DNA from: Geothrix sp. 21YS21S-4
GTDB lineage: Bacteria > Acidobacteriota > Holophagae > Holophagales > Holophagaceae
DNA: 64,000 nt
Assembly: GCF_030845995.1 (NCBI RefSeq)
Contig: NZ_CP132719.1
Coordinates: 2,542,001-2,606,000, forward strand
Direction: 5' to 3'
Shown: piece after piece, positions 9,090 through 18,226 of the stretch
How positions within the stretch are numbered: the first letter of the stretch is position 1
How the letters are laid out: every line of letters starts with the position of its first letter
Notes under the pieces: generated by a model
Database searches by the model: none
Told to the model about the DNA's origin: nothing
What the model saw: the letters and a program-made list of their open reading frames with translations, nothing else
Translations under genes and position numbers: made by a program

Positions 9090-10622
9090 CTATCGCCGTC
9101 CGCCGCCCTGGCCGGGCGTGCCCAGGGGAGAGGCGCTGGCGGCCTGCTTGGTGTTCTCCACGCCAGTGAGGATCGCGAGTCCCTCGTGAATCCCCTCGCC
9201 GGAGACCTCGGTGAACTGGCCGTCGCTCACGCCGGCCTTGACGACCACGGCCTTGGGCTTCCCGTTCTCCAGGGTCCAGACGCGGTCTTCCCGCTTCGCC
9301 ACCAGGCCGCCCTTGCTGCCGGTGCCGCTCTGGGCGTTGCCCCCGGGCCGGGGGCCGCCGCCCATCATCATGGGCTGGCCCAGGCGCGGGGCGTCGGCCT
9401 TCTTGTCGTCCTTGACGAAGGCCGCGGGATTGAAGCGCAGGGCCGCGTTGGGCACGCGCAGCACGTCCCGCCGCTGATTGGTGACGATGGTGACGTTGGC
9501 GGTCATGCCGGAGCGCAAAGCCAGAGAGCCGGTAAATTTCGGACCGACCAACTGGCTGGCCCCGCCGGGAATCCGGGCCAGGGTGGCGGCGTCCACCGCG
9601 GAACGCGCCGGCGGGGCGGGCCGGGGGCCGGCCGCCTTCCCCTGGGCCATCCGCTCCTGGAACCGCTTGAGGAATTGCTCCTTGGTAACGCCCTGGGCGG
9701 CCATCCGGTCCTTCATCCGCTCCCACGCCTTTTCCGGATCGGGCGCGGCTTCGTGACCCTGTTCGGCGTGCGGAGCGGCCGCCGCATCCTTCCCGGCCTC
9801 TTCGGCGCCGGGAAGCGGCTCGTTGGGCACGATCATCTCCACCACGTAATTCACCACGTTGTTGTTCGTGACGGGCTCCTGGCGCACGAGGCTGACCGTG
9901 GCGCCGAACTGCTTGTCCGGCAGGCTGTCCACGGTGAAGAAGGCCCGCTGGCCCACCTTCAGCTCGTCGATGTCCGACTCGCCGATGGAGACCTGGACCT
10001 TCATCTGGGAGAGATCCTGGGCGATCTGGAAGAGGTTGGGGGTGCTGAAGCTGGCAGCGACGGTCTGGCCCACGTCCGCCAGGCGCGAGATCACCACGCC
10101 GTCCACCGGGGCGGTGATGCGGCAGTAGTCGAGGTTCGCCTTGGCGCGGTCCACGGAAGCCTTGGCGGATTCCAGGTTGCCCTTGGCGGTCTTGAGGGCG
10201 GTCTCCTTGGTCTCCAGGTCCTGGTCCGCCAGGAGCTGGGCTGCGGCCAGGCGCTTGCTGCGCTCGTAGTCGGCCTTCGCGAAATCGTAGGAGGCCTGGG
10301 CCCGCAAGAGGCTGGCCTGGGCGTCCTGGAGCTGGGTCTCCCACACGGTGGGATCGATCTCCGCGATGAGCTGGCCCTTCTTCACGATGCTGTTGTAGTC
10401 CACGTAGAGCGCCGAGATCACGCCCGACACCTGGGTGCCGACGGCCACCTGGACCACGGGGCTGACGGCGCCGGTGGCGTTGATCCGCTGGGTGACGTTG
10501 CCCCGGTCCACCTGGACCTGCCGCCACTTCACCTCGTTCTTGGGCCGGGTGAGGGCGTAGGCCGTCCCCCCCGCCACCACCGCAACTCCGACGCCAAGAC
10601 CGATCCAGGTGTTCCGCTTCAT
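9090..10622 (-). CDS. MacA/HlyD-like periplasmic adaptor subunit
   Basis: A 510-residue membrane-fusion protein with an N-terminal anchor (NTWIGLGVGVAVVAGGTAYAL), a biotinyl-lipoyl half near residues 55-90, a helical hairpin to about 165, the second lipoyl half (ITAPVDGVVISRLADVGQTV), and a beta-barrel and membrane-proximal domain. About 85 residues rich in Ala, Glu and Pro near 270-350 (AGKDAAAAPHAEQG onward) interrupt the barrel region; the second adaptor in this window lacks them. It should link the inner-membrane permease to an outer-membrane channel. ATG 10622 was chosen because GGAG lies 9 nt upstream. A GTG five codons earlier is possible. Confidence 0.88.
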   Translation of the reverse strand: MKRNTWIGLGVGVAVVAGGTAYALTRPKNEVKWRQVQVDRGNVTQRINATGAVSPVVQVAVGTQVSGVISALYVDYNSIVKKGQLIAEIDPTVWETQLQDAQASLLRAQASYDFAKADYERSKRLAAAQLLADQDLETKETALKTAKGNLESAKASVDRAKANLDYCRITAPVDGVVISRLADVGQTVAASFSTPNLFQIAQDLSQMKVQVSIGESDIDELKVGQRAFFTVDSLPDKQFGATVSLVRQEPVTNNNVVNYVVEMIVPNEPLPGAEEAGKDAAAAPHAEQGHEAAPDPEKAWERMKDRMAAQGVTKEQFLKRFQERMAQGKAAGPRPAPPARSAVDAATLARIPGGASQLVGPKFTGSLALRSGMTANVTIVTNQRRDVLRVPNAALRFNPAAFVKDDKKADAPRLGQPMMMGGGPRPGGNAQSGTGSKGGLVAKREDRVWTLENGKPKAVVVKAGVSDGQFTEVSGEGIHEGLAILTGVENTKQAASASPLGTPGQGGGRR

Positions 10623-10729
10623 GAATCCGCGCTCCACATGTCAACGGGCCGGAAGACCCAGCCCATCACCTTCGCATAACGATGTATAGACCGCCAGATC
10701 CCATTCCGGGTTGAGGCGCGAAAACGCCC

Positions 10730-12229
10730 TCAGCGGATGAAGCCCAGCCCGTCCACCAGCGCCCGGCGCACGAAGCCGTCCACCAGGAAATACTGGAGGA
10801 AGCCCCCCGCCAGGACGATGGCCGCGGACACCAGCACCGTCGCGCCCGCGAAGGGGGCGTGGACCGCGGGGCGGTCCGAAGCCAGGCGCTCGGCCTCGGC
10901 GACGGGCGCCTGGAGGAACAGCGCCACCAGGAAGCGGAGGTAGTAGTAGGCGGACACGAGGCTGGCGAGGACGCCCAGGATCGCCAGGCCCACGTGGCCC
11001 GACGCCACCAGCTCCCGGAAGATCATGTACTTCCCGTAGAACCCACCCATGGGGGGGATGCCCGCCAGGCTCAGCATGAACACGGCCGCGCAAAAGCCCA
11101 GGGCCGGCCGCTTCCAGCCCAGGCCGCGGAGATCCTCGAAGGTGGTGCGCTCGCCCACGAGGCCGTAGGCCGTCAGCAGGCCGAAGGCCCCCATGTTCAT
11201 GGCGAGGTAGATCACGAGGTAGAACAGCATCCCGGCGTAGGCCGCGGGTGTGCCCGCCACCAGGCCCAGCATCAGGTAGCCCGCGTGGCTGATGCTGGAA
11301 TACGCCAGCATCCGCTTCACGTTCGACTGGACCAGGGCCGTGAGGTTCCCCACCACCAGGGTGAGGACCGCCAGAGCGGCGATTCCCGCCTGGGCCTTGA
11401 CGCCCACCGCGCCGAGGGGCGCGAAGCTGCCGGGAAAGACACGAAGGAGGGCGATGAACGCCGCGCCCTTGGTGGCCACGGACATGAACCCGGCGATGGG
11501 ATGGGGCGAGGCCTCGTAGGCGTCCGGCGTCCACTGGTGGAAGGGCACCGCCGAGACCTTGAACAGGAAGCCCAGCAGCAGCAGCGCGGCACCCGCCAGG
11601 ACCAGCGGATCCATGCCCAGTCCCTGGGCCTTCAGGACCACCGCCGCGGCGGACAGATCGAGGGTGCCGCTCAGGCCGTAGATCAGCACGCCGCCCATCA
11701 GGAAGCAGCTGGAGGCCACGGCGCCCGTGATGAAGTACTTCATGCCGCCTTCGGCGCTTTCCGGCCGCAGCCGCACCGTGCCCACCAGGGCGTAGAGGGG
11801 CAGGCTGAACAGTTCGAGGCCCAGGAACAGGGCCACGAAGTGGGTGGTGGAGACGAACAGCATCATCCCCGCGACGGAGAACAGCAGCAGCGAAAGGGTC
11901 TCCCCCTTCACCCAGCCCTCCTGGTGGAAGTGGTCCCAACTCTGGAGGATGGCGAGGGCCGCGGCGACGAGGATGAAAATCCCGGAGAACTGCGCCAGGC
12001 GGTCCATCCGCAGCTGGAAGAAGCTGGGCTGGGCGCCGGTCTGCCACAGGTCGGTGAGGTACCAGAAGCTGGCGCCCACGGCCAGGAGCGCCGTGGCGTA
12101 CATGACGGCCCGGATCCACTTGGCGCTGCCCTGATCCTTGTCGAGGGACATCAGGGGGATCAGGCAGGCGCCGAGGGCGGGCAGGATCAGCGGCAGCAGC
12201 GCCGCCCACTGGCTGGGAGTGAGGCTCAT
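10730..12229 (-). CDS. nuoN: NADH-quinone oxidoreductase subunit N
   Basis: A 499-residue proton-translocating subunit of complex I, homologous to Mrp antiporters, with about 14 hydrophobic segments. Family motifs are present: the Glu in the FLGLELFSLPLYALVG helix, the Lys in GFLFKVSAVPFHQWTPDAYEASP, and VKRMLAYSSISHAGYLMLG. It is the last gene of the nuoHIJKLMN cluster and starts within the last codons of nuoM (ATGA overlap), which implies translational coupling. Length is typical. Confidence 0.96.
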   Translation of the reverse strand: MSLTPSQWAALLPLILPALGACLIPLMSLDKDQGSAKWIRAVMYATALLAVGASFWYLTDLWQTGAQPSFFQLRMDRLAQFSGIFILVAAALAILQSWDHFHQEGWVKGETLSLLLFSVAGMMLFVSTTHFVALFLGLELFSLPLYALVGTVRLRPESAEGGMKYFITGAVASSCFLMGGVLIYGLSGTLDLSAAAVVLKAQGLGMDPLVLAGAALLLLGFLFKVSAVPFHQWTPDAYEASPHPIAGFMSVATKGAAFIALLRVFPGSFAPLGAVGVKAQAGIAALAVLTLVVGNLTALVQSNVKRMLAYSSISHAGYLMLGLVAGTPAAYAGMLFYLVIYLAMNMGAFGLLTAYGLVGERTTFEDLRGLGWKRPALGFCAAVFMLSLAGIPPMGGFYGKYMIFRELVASGHVGLAILGVLASLVSAYYYLRFLVALFLQAPVAEAERLASDRPAVHAPFAGATVLVSAAIVLAGGFLQYFLVDGFVRRALVDGLGFIR

Positions 12230-13827
12230 CGGTGCACCTCGGGGGCGGCGGCTTCGGATGCGTGGGATTCGCCGCCCGGAGCCTGAGCCTCATGGATGGC
12301 CGGCTTCAGGACGAAGCCCCGGGGCGCCGGCGCCTGGATCTCCTGAAGGAGGGCGGTCACGGGCGCCTCGCTGGCGGCGACGAAGGTCCGGGGATGGACG
12401 CCCATCCACACGATGAGCACCACCAGGGGCAGCATCACCGCGATCTCGCGGGCGTTCAGGTCGGTGTGCAGGTGGTGGGTGCCGCTGTCCTCGTCCTTGT
12501 TCTCGGGGCCCCAGAAGACGCGCATGAACATCCACAGCATGTAGACCGCGCCCAGCAGCACGCCGGACGTGGCGAGGCAGGCATAGAGGCGGCCCCAGCC
12601 GAAGCCGGACAGGAAGGTGCCGTTCAGGATCCAGAACTCGCCCACGAACCCGTTGGTCAGGGGCAGGCCGATGGAGCTGAGGGTCACGATCAGGAAGAAG
12701 GCCGTGAACACGGGCATCTTCACGGCAACGCCGCCGAAGTCCGCGATCATGCGGGTGTGGGCGCGGTCGTAGACCATGCCCACCAGCAGGAAGAGCGCGC
12801 CGGTGCTGACGCCGTGGTTCAGCATCTGGAGCATGGCGCCCTGGGTGCCGATGACGGTCATCGAAGCCAGTCCCAGCATCACGAAGCCCATGTGGCTCAC
12901 GGAGGAGTAGGCCACCAGCTTCTTGATGTCTCGCTGGACCATGGCCACCAATGCGCCGTAGACGATGGCGATGACGCTGAGGAGGGCGATGGGCTTGGCG
13001 TAGTGCATCGCCGCCTGGGGGAAGATCGGGATGGCGAAGCGCACGAACCCGTAGCCGCCCAGCTTCAGCAGGACGCCGGCCAGGATGACGGAACCGGCCG
13101 TGGGCGCCTGGACATGGGCGTCCGGCAACCAGGTGTGCAGCGGGAACAGCGGTACCTTGATGGCGAAGGCCACGGCGAAGGCGATGAACAGCCAGCACTG
13201 GACGCTGAAGGGCAGCGTGGAGGCGGCCTGGGCCATCAGCGCGGGGGTGAATCCGCCGGCCTTCCCCGCCAGGTAGAGCAGCGCCACCAGCCACAGCAGC
13301 GATCCCGCCAGGGTGTAGAGGAAGAACTTGTTGGCGGCGTAGCGGCGCTCGTCGCCGCCCCAGACCCCGATCATGAAATACATCGGGATCAGCATCGCTT
13401 CCCAGAACAGGTAGAAGAAGAACAGGTCCTGGGCCATCAGGGCGCCCAGCATCCCGGTCTCCAGCATGAGGAACAGCGCCGCGAAGGTGCCGATGCGCTC
13501 CTTGAGGCTGTTCCAGGTGCCCAGCATGGTGAGGGGCACCAGGAAGGTCGTGAGCACCACCAGCCACAGGTTGAGGCCGTCCACCGCCAGGGAGTAGTCC
13601 ACCGGCAGGCCCACCAGCGTGAACCAGGGCGCGCGCTCGACGAGGACCATCCCCGCGGGGCGGCCCAGGAGCCAGGCGAGGCCGAGGACGAACACTGCCA
13701 AGGCGCCCAGGAAGGCCAGCATGCGGGTGAGCTTGCCCATGCCGTGCGGCAGGAGCAGCAGGAGCAGGCCGAGGATCGCCGGCGCGAAGGTCAGGAAGGT
13801 GAGGGGATGGGAGTTCAGCCAGGTCAT
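12226..13827 (-). CDS. nuoM: NADH-quinone oxidoreductase subunit M
   Basis: A 533-residue antiporter-like membrane subunit of complex I. The FYLFWEAMLIPMYFMIGVWGG helix carries the conserved Glu. IKVPLFPLHTWLPDAHVQAPTAGS and KKLVAYSSVSHMGFVMLGL are classic family stretches. The start is the ATG at 13827 after AGGTGGGG; the frame is open upstream into nuoL, but the family N-terminus fits here. The C-terminal tail past residue 490 is rich in Ala, Glu and His and poorly conserved. It lies between nuoL and nuoN. Confidence 0.96.
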   Translation of the reverse strand: MTWLNSHPLTFLTFAPAILGLLLLLLPHGMGKLTRMLAFLGALAVFVLGLAWLLGRPAGMVLVERAPWFTLVGLPVDYSLAVDGLNLWLVVLTTFLVPLTMLGTWNSLKERIGTFAALFLMLETGMLGALMAQDLFFFYLFWEAMLIPMYFMIGVWGGDERRYAANKFFLYTLAGSLLWLVALLYLAGKAGGFTPALMAQAASTLPFSVQCWLFIAFAVAFAIKVPLFPLHTWLPDAHVQAPTAGSVILAGVLLKLGGYGFVRFAIPIFPQAAMHYAKPIALLSVIAIVYGALVAMVQRDIKKLVAYSSVSHMGFVMLGLASMTVIGTQGAMLQMLNHGVSTGALFLLVGMVYDRAHTRMIADFGGVAVKMPVFTAFFLIVTLSSIGLPLTNGFVGEFWILNGTFLSGFGWGRLYACLATSGVLLGAVYMLWMFMRVFWGPENKDEDSGTHHLHTDLNAREIAVMLPLVVLIVWMGVHPRTFVAASEAPVTALLQEIQAPAPRGFVLKPAIHEAQAPGGESHASEAAAPEVHR

Positions 13828-13835
13828 CGCCCCAC

Positions 13836-15740
13836 CTACTTCAGGAAGACATAGAGGAGGACCGCGGCCCCCAGCGCCATGCTGAGCGCGTAGTTGCGCA
13901 CCCGGCCGGTCTGGAAGAGGGCGGTGAAGTCCCCGAACACCCGGGCCAGCGCGCCCGGCAGGTTCACGCCCACGCCGTCGATGAGGATCACGTCGAACAG
14001 CTTCCACAGCAGGTTGCCCAGCCAGCGGACGGGCCGCAGCAGGTAGAGCTCCACGCCCTCGTCCACGTAGTACTTATTCAGCAGCACGCGGTGGAGAACG
14101 GGGAATTTCGCCGCGAAGGCCAGCTCCCAGGCCGGGCCGTTCTTGTACTTCGACCATCCGAGGAAGCCGAAGAACAGGCCCAGGCCCGTGGAGATGACCG
14201 CGAGCAGGACCGCCGGTCCCTCGTGGTGACCGTGGGGCGCGTGGGTCTGGCCGTAGGTGAGGGCCGGGCTCAGCCACTCGCCGATCCGGAAGTGGCCGCC
14301 GAAGGCCTCGGGCACGCCCCAGAAGCCCCACAGCAGCGATCCCGCCGCCAGCACCATCAGGGGCAGCGTCATGGTCAGGGGGCTCTCGTGCGCGTGGTCG
14401 TAGGCGTGGTGGTCCCGCGGCTCGCCCCAGAACGTGAGGGCCATCAGGCGCCACATGTAGAAGCTGGTGCAGCAGGCGCCGATCACGCCGATCACCCACA
14501 GGGCCGGCGATTTCAGGAAGGCCAGGTAGAGGATCTCGTCCTTGCTGAAGAAGCCCGACGTCCCCGGGAAGCCCATGATGGCGACCGTGCCCGCCACCAT
14601 GGTGAGGAAGGTGATCCGGGTCTTGTTCCGCAGCCCGCCCATCTTGAACAGGTCCTGCTCGTGGTGCATGGCGTGGATCACGCTGCCCGCGCCGAGGAAG
14701 AGCAGGGCCTTGAACCAGGCGTGGGTGAACACGTGGAAGAAGCCCGCGGCAAAGCCCGCCGCGCCGAGGCCCAGGAACATGTAGCCCAGCTGGGAGACCG
14801 TGGAGTATGCGAGGACCTTCTTGATGTCGCGCTGGAACAGGCCGATGGTGGCCGCGAACAGCGCCGTGGCCGCGCCCACCCACGCCACCACGTCCATGGT
14901 GATGGGCGCGAGGGTGAAGACCGGCGCCAGGCGGCAGATCATGTAGATGCCGCTGGTCACCATGGTCGCCGCGTGGATGAGGGCGCTGACCGGCGTCGGG
15001 CCCGCCATGGCGTCCGGCAGCCACAGGTAGAGGGGCAGCTGGGCGCTCTTGCCCGTAGCGCCCACGAACAGCATCAGCGTCGCGAAGGTGAGGACGCCGA
15101 AGCCCACTTCGGGAGCCACGTGGCCCGCCTGGGTGAGGATCTCGGAGACCGTCAGGGTGCCGAAGGCGGCGAAGAGCACCATCATCCCGATGGCCACGCC
15201 CAGGTCGCCCACGCGGTTGGTGAGGAAGGCCTTGAGGCCCGCCTGGGGCGCGAAGTCCGTCTCGAAATAGAAGCCGATGAGCAGGTAGGAGCAGAGGCCC
15301 ACGCCCTCCCAGCCCACGAACATCAGGACGAGGCTGGATCCCAGCACCAGCGTGAGCATGAAGAAGACGAACAGGTTCAGGTAGCTGAAGAACCGCGCGA
15401 AGCCCTCCTCCCCGTGCATGTAGCCCACCGAATAGAGGTGGATGAGCAGCCCGATGCCGGTGATGACCAGCATCATCGTGCCGCTGAGGGGATCGATCAC
15501 CAGCCCGAAGGGGACGCTGAGGGACCCGGTGGCCATCCACTCGCCGTAGTGCAGGGCCAGCCGGTGGTCCGGCGTCCCCTTCATCGCCAGGAAGGCGGAC
15601 ACGGCCAGGAGCAGCGACGCGAACACGACGCCCAGGCCCACGGCGGTGACGGCGCCCTTGCCGGCGCGCTTGCCCAGCAGGCCGTTGAAGGCGGAGCCCA
15701 GCAGGGGGAGGATCGGAATGAGCCAGTAGTACTTGTTCAT
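13836..15740 (-). CDS. nuoL: NADH-quinone oxidoreductase subunit L
   Basis: A 634-residue antiporter-like subunit with the long lateral helix at its C-terminus. Conserved stretches are MFVGWEGVGLCSYLLIGFYFE, GKSAQLPLYLWLPDAMAGPTPVSALIHAATMVTSG in shortened form, and KKVLAYSTVSQLGYMFLGLG. Length is normal. A GAGGAT ribosome-binding site precedes the ATG. The gene is followed within 10 nt by nuoM and preceded within 8 nt by nuoK. Confidence 0.96.
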   Translation of the reverse strand: MNKYYWLIPILPLLGSAFNGLLGKRAGKGAVTAVGLGVVFASLLLAVSAFLAMKGTPDHRLALHYGEWMATGSLSVPFGLVIDPLSGTMMLVITGIGLLIHLYSVGYMHGEEGFARFFSYLNLFVFFMLTLVLGSSLVLMFVGWEGVGLCSYLLIGFYFETDFAPQAGLKAFLTNRVGDLGVAIGMMVLFAAFGTLTVSEILTQAGHVAPEVGFGVLTFATLMLFVGATGKSAQLPLYLWLPDAMAGPTPVSALIHAATMVTSGIYMICRLAPVFTLAPITMDVVAWVGAATALFAATIGLFQRDIKKVLAYSTVSQLGYMFLGLGAAGFAAGFFHVFTHAWFKALLFLGAGSVIHAMHHEQDLFKMGGLRNKTRITFLTMVAGTVAIMGFPGTSGFFSKDEILYLAFLKSPALWVIGVIGACCTSFYMWRLMALTFWGEPRDHHAYDHAHESPLTMTLPLMVLAAGSLLWGFWGVPEAFGGHFRIGEWLSPALTYGQTHAPHGHHEGPAVLLAVISTGLGLFFGFLGWSKYKNGPAWELAFAAKFPVLHRVLLNKYYVDEGVELYLLRPVRWLGNLLWKLFDVILIDGVGVNLPGALARVFGDFTALFQTGRVRNYALSMALGAAVLLYVFLK

Positions 15741-15747
15741 CGCATCC

Positions 15748-16077
15748 TCACTGCTTCAGGCTGGCGGCCCGGTCCGAGTCGGTGGTGTCCCGGTGGCGGT
15801 AGAGGCCGATGACCAGCGCCAGGCCGACGGCGGCCTCGCAGGCGGCCACGGCGATGATGAAGAGGTAGAAGACCGTGGCCTGGGCGTCGCCACCGCGGAA
15901 CCGGGCGAAGGCGAGAAGGGCCACGTTGGCGGCGTTGAGCATCAACTCCACGCCCATGAACTGCATCAGCAGGGTCCGGCGCAGCAGCACCGTAGCCAGG
16001 CCGATGGCGAACAGGAGGAGCGCCACCATCAGGTAGCCCTGGAGCCCGCCGCAGAGAATCGCGTCCATGCCGGTCAT
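15748..16077 (-). CDS. nuoK: NADH-quinone oxidoreductase subunit K
   Basis: A 109-residue protein with three transmembrane helices. The second has the family pattern MGVELMLNAANVALLAFARF with its buried conserved Glu, and the third has AVAACEAAVGLALVIGLYR with a second Glu. AGGAG sits 7 nt upstream of ATG 16077. This start leaves about 10 residues more than in many NuoK proteins, and a second ATG three codons in is also possible. Confidence 0.95.
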   Translation of the reverse strand: MTGMDAILCGGLQGYLMVALLLFAIGLATVLLRRTLLMQFMGVELMLNAANVALLAFARFRGGDAQATVFYLFIIAVAACEAAVGLALVIGLYRHRDTTDSDRAASLKQ

Positions 16078-16087
16078 CGCTGGCTCC

Positions 16088-16582
16088 TCACAGGTTCCGT
16101 TTCGTCAGCGCCACGGCCCCGACCATGGCCGCCAGCAGCAGGAGGCCCGCCACTTCGAAGCCCAGGAGGTGGTCGGCGAACAGGGCCGTGCCCACGCGAT
16201 GCAGGTTCATGGCCTGGGGCAGATCCGCGCCCCGGGCGGCCAGGTCCTTCAGCCCCTGGGAGGCCAGGACCAGCTTCACCGAGCCGAAGGCCAGAGCGGC
16301 CACCAGCGCCACGGACAGCCAGCGCTGGACGGGCCGGGAGCTCTGGGCCTTCTCCTCCTCGTGGCTGTTCAGCATCATGATCACGAACAGCACCAGGACC
16401 ATGATGGCGCCGCTGTAGACGATCATCTGGAGCGCCGCGGCCACGGGATTGGCGAGCAGGACGAACAGCCCGGCGACGCCGAAGAAGGTGGCCACCATGC
16501 ACAGGCCGGCCACGACGACGTTCTTCTGGGCCAGCATCCCCAGGGCGCCCAGGAGCGTGATGAGGGCAAAGGTGATGAACAT
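16088..16582 (-). CDS. nuoJ: NADH-quinone oxidoreductase subunit J
   Basis: A 164-residue subunit with five predicted helices. Helix 3 has the family pattern MIVYSGAIMVLVLFVIMML, which forms the pi-bulge helix of complex I. AGGAGAG precedes ATG 16582 by a few bases. The frame is open upstream through the end of nuoI, but that part is out of register with the family. The neighbours are nuoI and nuoK. Confidence 0.95.
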   Translation of the reverse strand: MFITFALITLLGALGMLAQKNVVVAGLCMVATFFGVAGLFVLLANPVAAALQMIVYSGAIMVLVLFVIMMLNSHEEEKAQSSRPVQRWLSVALVAALAFGSVKLVLASQGLKDLAARGADLPQAMNLHRVGTALFADHLLGFEVAGLLLLAAMVGAVALTKRNL

Positions 16583-16590
16583 GGCCTCTC

Positions 16591-17154
16591 CTACCAGGCG
16601 ATCGTGCGGCGCGGCACGGAGGGGGTGGGATCCTCGGCGATCTCGGCCTTGCCGTCGGCCTCGGCGTAGGTGTTCATCAGGTCCCACTTGCCGTACAGCA
16701 TCGACAGCCGGTCATAGGAGGCCAGCTCGTAGTCGTTGCGGAGCCAGATCGCATCCTTGGGGCAGGCCTCTTCGCACATGCCGCAGTAGATGCATCGCAG
16801 CATGTCGATGCTGAACTTGGCGGGCCGCTTCTCCTCGAAGCCCTGGGTGGCGTTCAGGTCGCTGAACTCCTCGGCCTCGATGCTGATGCACCGCGCCGGG
16901 CACGCCTCTTGGCACATGAAGCAGGCCACGCACTTGATGGCGCCGTCCTCGAACCGCTTCAGCTCGTGGAGGCCGCGGTAGCCGCTGGGCATCTCCTTCT
17001 TCATCTCGGGGTACTGGATCGTGTACCGCTTCGAGGTGGGCGTGAGGACCTGGCGGATGAAGTGGCCGAAGGTGATACCCATGCCCTTCATCACCGGCCA
17101 GACGTAGGTGCGGTCCAGCCAGCTCAGCTCGACTTTCTTGACGACGACGCCCAT
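16591..17154 (-). CDS. nuoI: NADH-quinone oxidoreductase subunit I (two 4Fe-4S clusters)
   Basis: A 187-residue peripheral-arm subunit that carries the electron relay N6a/N6b to the quinone site. Two ferredoxin motifs are seen: CVACFMCQEACPARC and CIYCGMCEEACPKDA, each with the four cysteines required. AGGAGG precedes the ATG at 17154. It is the only hydrophilic-arm subunit in this cluster. Confidence 0.97.
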   Translation of the reverse strand: MGVVVKKVELSWLDRTYVWPVMKGMGITFGHFIRQVLTPTSKRYTIQYPEMKKEMPSGYRGLHELKRFEDGAIKCVACFMCQEACPARCISIEAEEFSDLNATQGFEEKRPAKFSIDMLRCIYCGMCEEACPKDAIWLRNDYELASYDRLSMLYGKWDLMNTYAEADGKAEIAEDPTPSVPRRTIAW

Positions 17155-17164
17155 CGCCTCCTCC

Positions 17165-18226
17165 TCAGTGGCCCTGGCTCATGCGCCAGGCGTGGAAGAC
17201 CAGGTTGGCCATGGACAGCGGCAGCATCACCTTCCATCCCAGATGCATGAGCTGGTCGTAGCGGAACCGGGGAAGGGTCCACCGGATCCACACGAAGACC
17301 CACGCGAAGAACAGGAGCTTCAGGACGAAGCTGGCCACGGACAGCATCACCGTGGGGTCCTTCACGAAGGGCACCTGCCACCCGCCGAAGTAGAGCGTCG
17401 CGATGAGGGCCGAGGCCGTCATCAGGTGGCAGTACTCGGAAAGCGCCAGCAGGCTGAACTTCATGCTCCCGTATTCGGTGTTGAAGCCCGCCACGATCTC
17501 GCTCTCGCCCTCGGCAAAATCGAAGGGGAGGCGGTTCGTCTCGGCGAACATGCAGGTGAAGAACACCAGGAAGCCCAGGGGCTGCCGCACGATATTCCAC
17601 GCCCAGGGGAGGTGGCTCTGGGCACCGATCACCTCGGAGGGATCGTAGCCGCCGGCCCGCATGAAGACCGCGACCACCGCGAGGCTCATCCCGATCTCGT
17701 AGCTCACCATGGTGGCCGAGGAGCGCATCCCGCCCAGGATCGACCACTTGTTGTTGCTGGACCAGGCCGCCACCAGGACGCCGTAAACCGCCATGCCGCC
17801 GATGGCCAGGGGATACAGCATCCCCATCCCGTTGCCCGGATCGAGCAGGGCCAGGTGGTAGGTCTGGCCGCCGCTGACGAAGCTGCGCCCGAAGGGGATC
17901 ACCGCGAAGCCCATCAGGGCGGGCACGAGGGCCAGGAAGGGAGCCAGCCAGAACAGGCGCTTCGTGGCGTCGTGGGGGACGAGGTCCTCCTTGAAGAAGA
18001 ACTTGATCCCGTCCGCCAGGGGCTGGGCGAGGCCGATGATCCGGATCTTCCCGAAGAGCGCCGTGCGGTTGGGCCCGATGCGGTCCTGGATCATCGCCGA
18101 CCCGCGGCGTTCCACCCACGTCCAGATGGCCGCCAGGGCAAACACGCCGCCGAAGACAATGACGAGTTTCGCCACCATCCAGGCGATGGAAGGCGTGGTG
18201 TGAAGCAGGCTCGCGAGCTTGTCCAT
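17165..18226 (-). CDS. nuoH: NADH-quinone oxidoreductase subunit H
   Basis: A 353-residue membrane subunit that forms much of the quinone cavity. Family stretches are WTWVERRGSAMIQDRIGPNR, ADGIKFFFKEDLVP, ETNRLPFDFAEGESE and FVWIRWTLPRFRYDQLM. The ATG at 18226 gives the usual N-terminus; the longer frame adds a Gly/Pro-rich leader with no family match. It is the first gene of this nuo cluster. The upstream 371 bp hold repeats and no further nuo genes, so nuoA-G must lie elsewhere. Confidence 0.96.
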   Translation of the reverse strand: MDKLASLLHTTPSIAWMVAKLVIVFGGVFALAAIWTWVERRGSAMIQDRIGPNRTALFGKIRIIGLAQPLADGIKFFFKEDLVPHDATKRLFWLAPFLALVPALMGFAVIPFGRSFVSGGQTYHLALLDPGNGMGMLYPLAIGGMAVYGVLVAAWSSNNKWSILGGMRSSATMVSYEIGMSLAVVAVFMRAGGYDPSEVIGAQSHLPWAWNIVRQPLGFLVFFTCMFAETNRLPFDFAEGESEIVAGFNTEYGSMKFSLLALSEYCHLMTASALIATLYFGGWQVPFVKDPTVMLSVASFVLKLLFFAWVFVWIRWTLPRFRYDQLMHLGWKVMLPLSMANLVFHAWRMSQGH

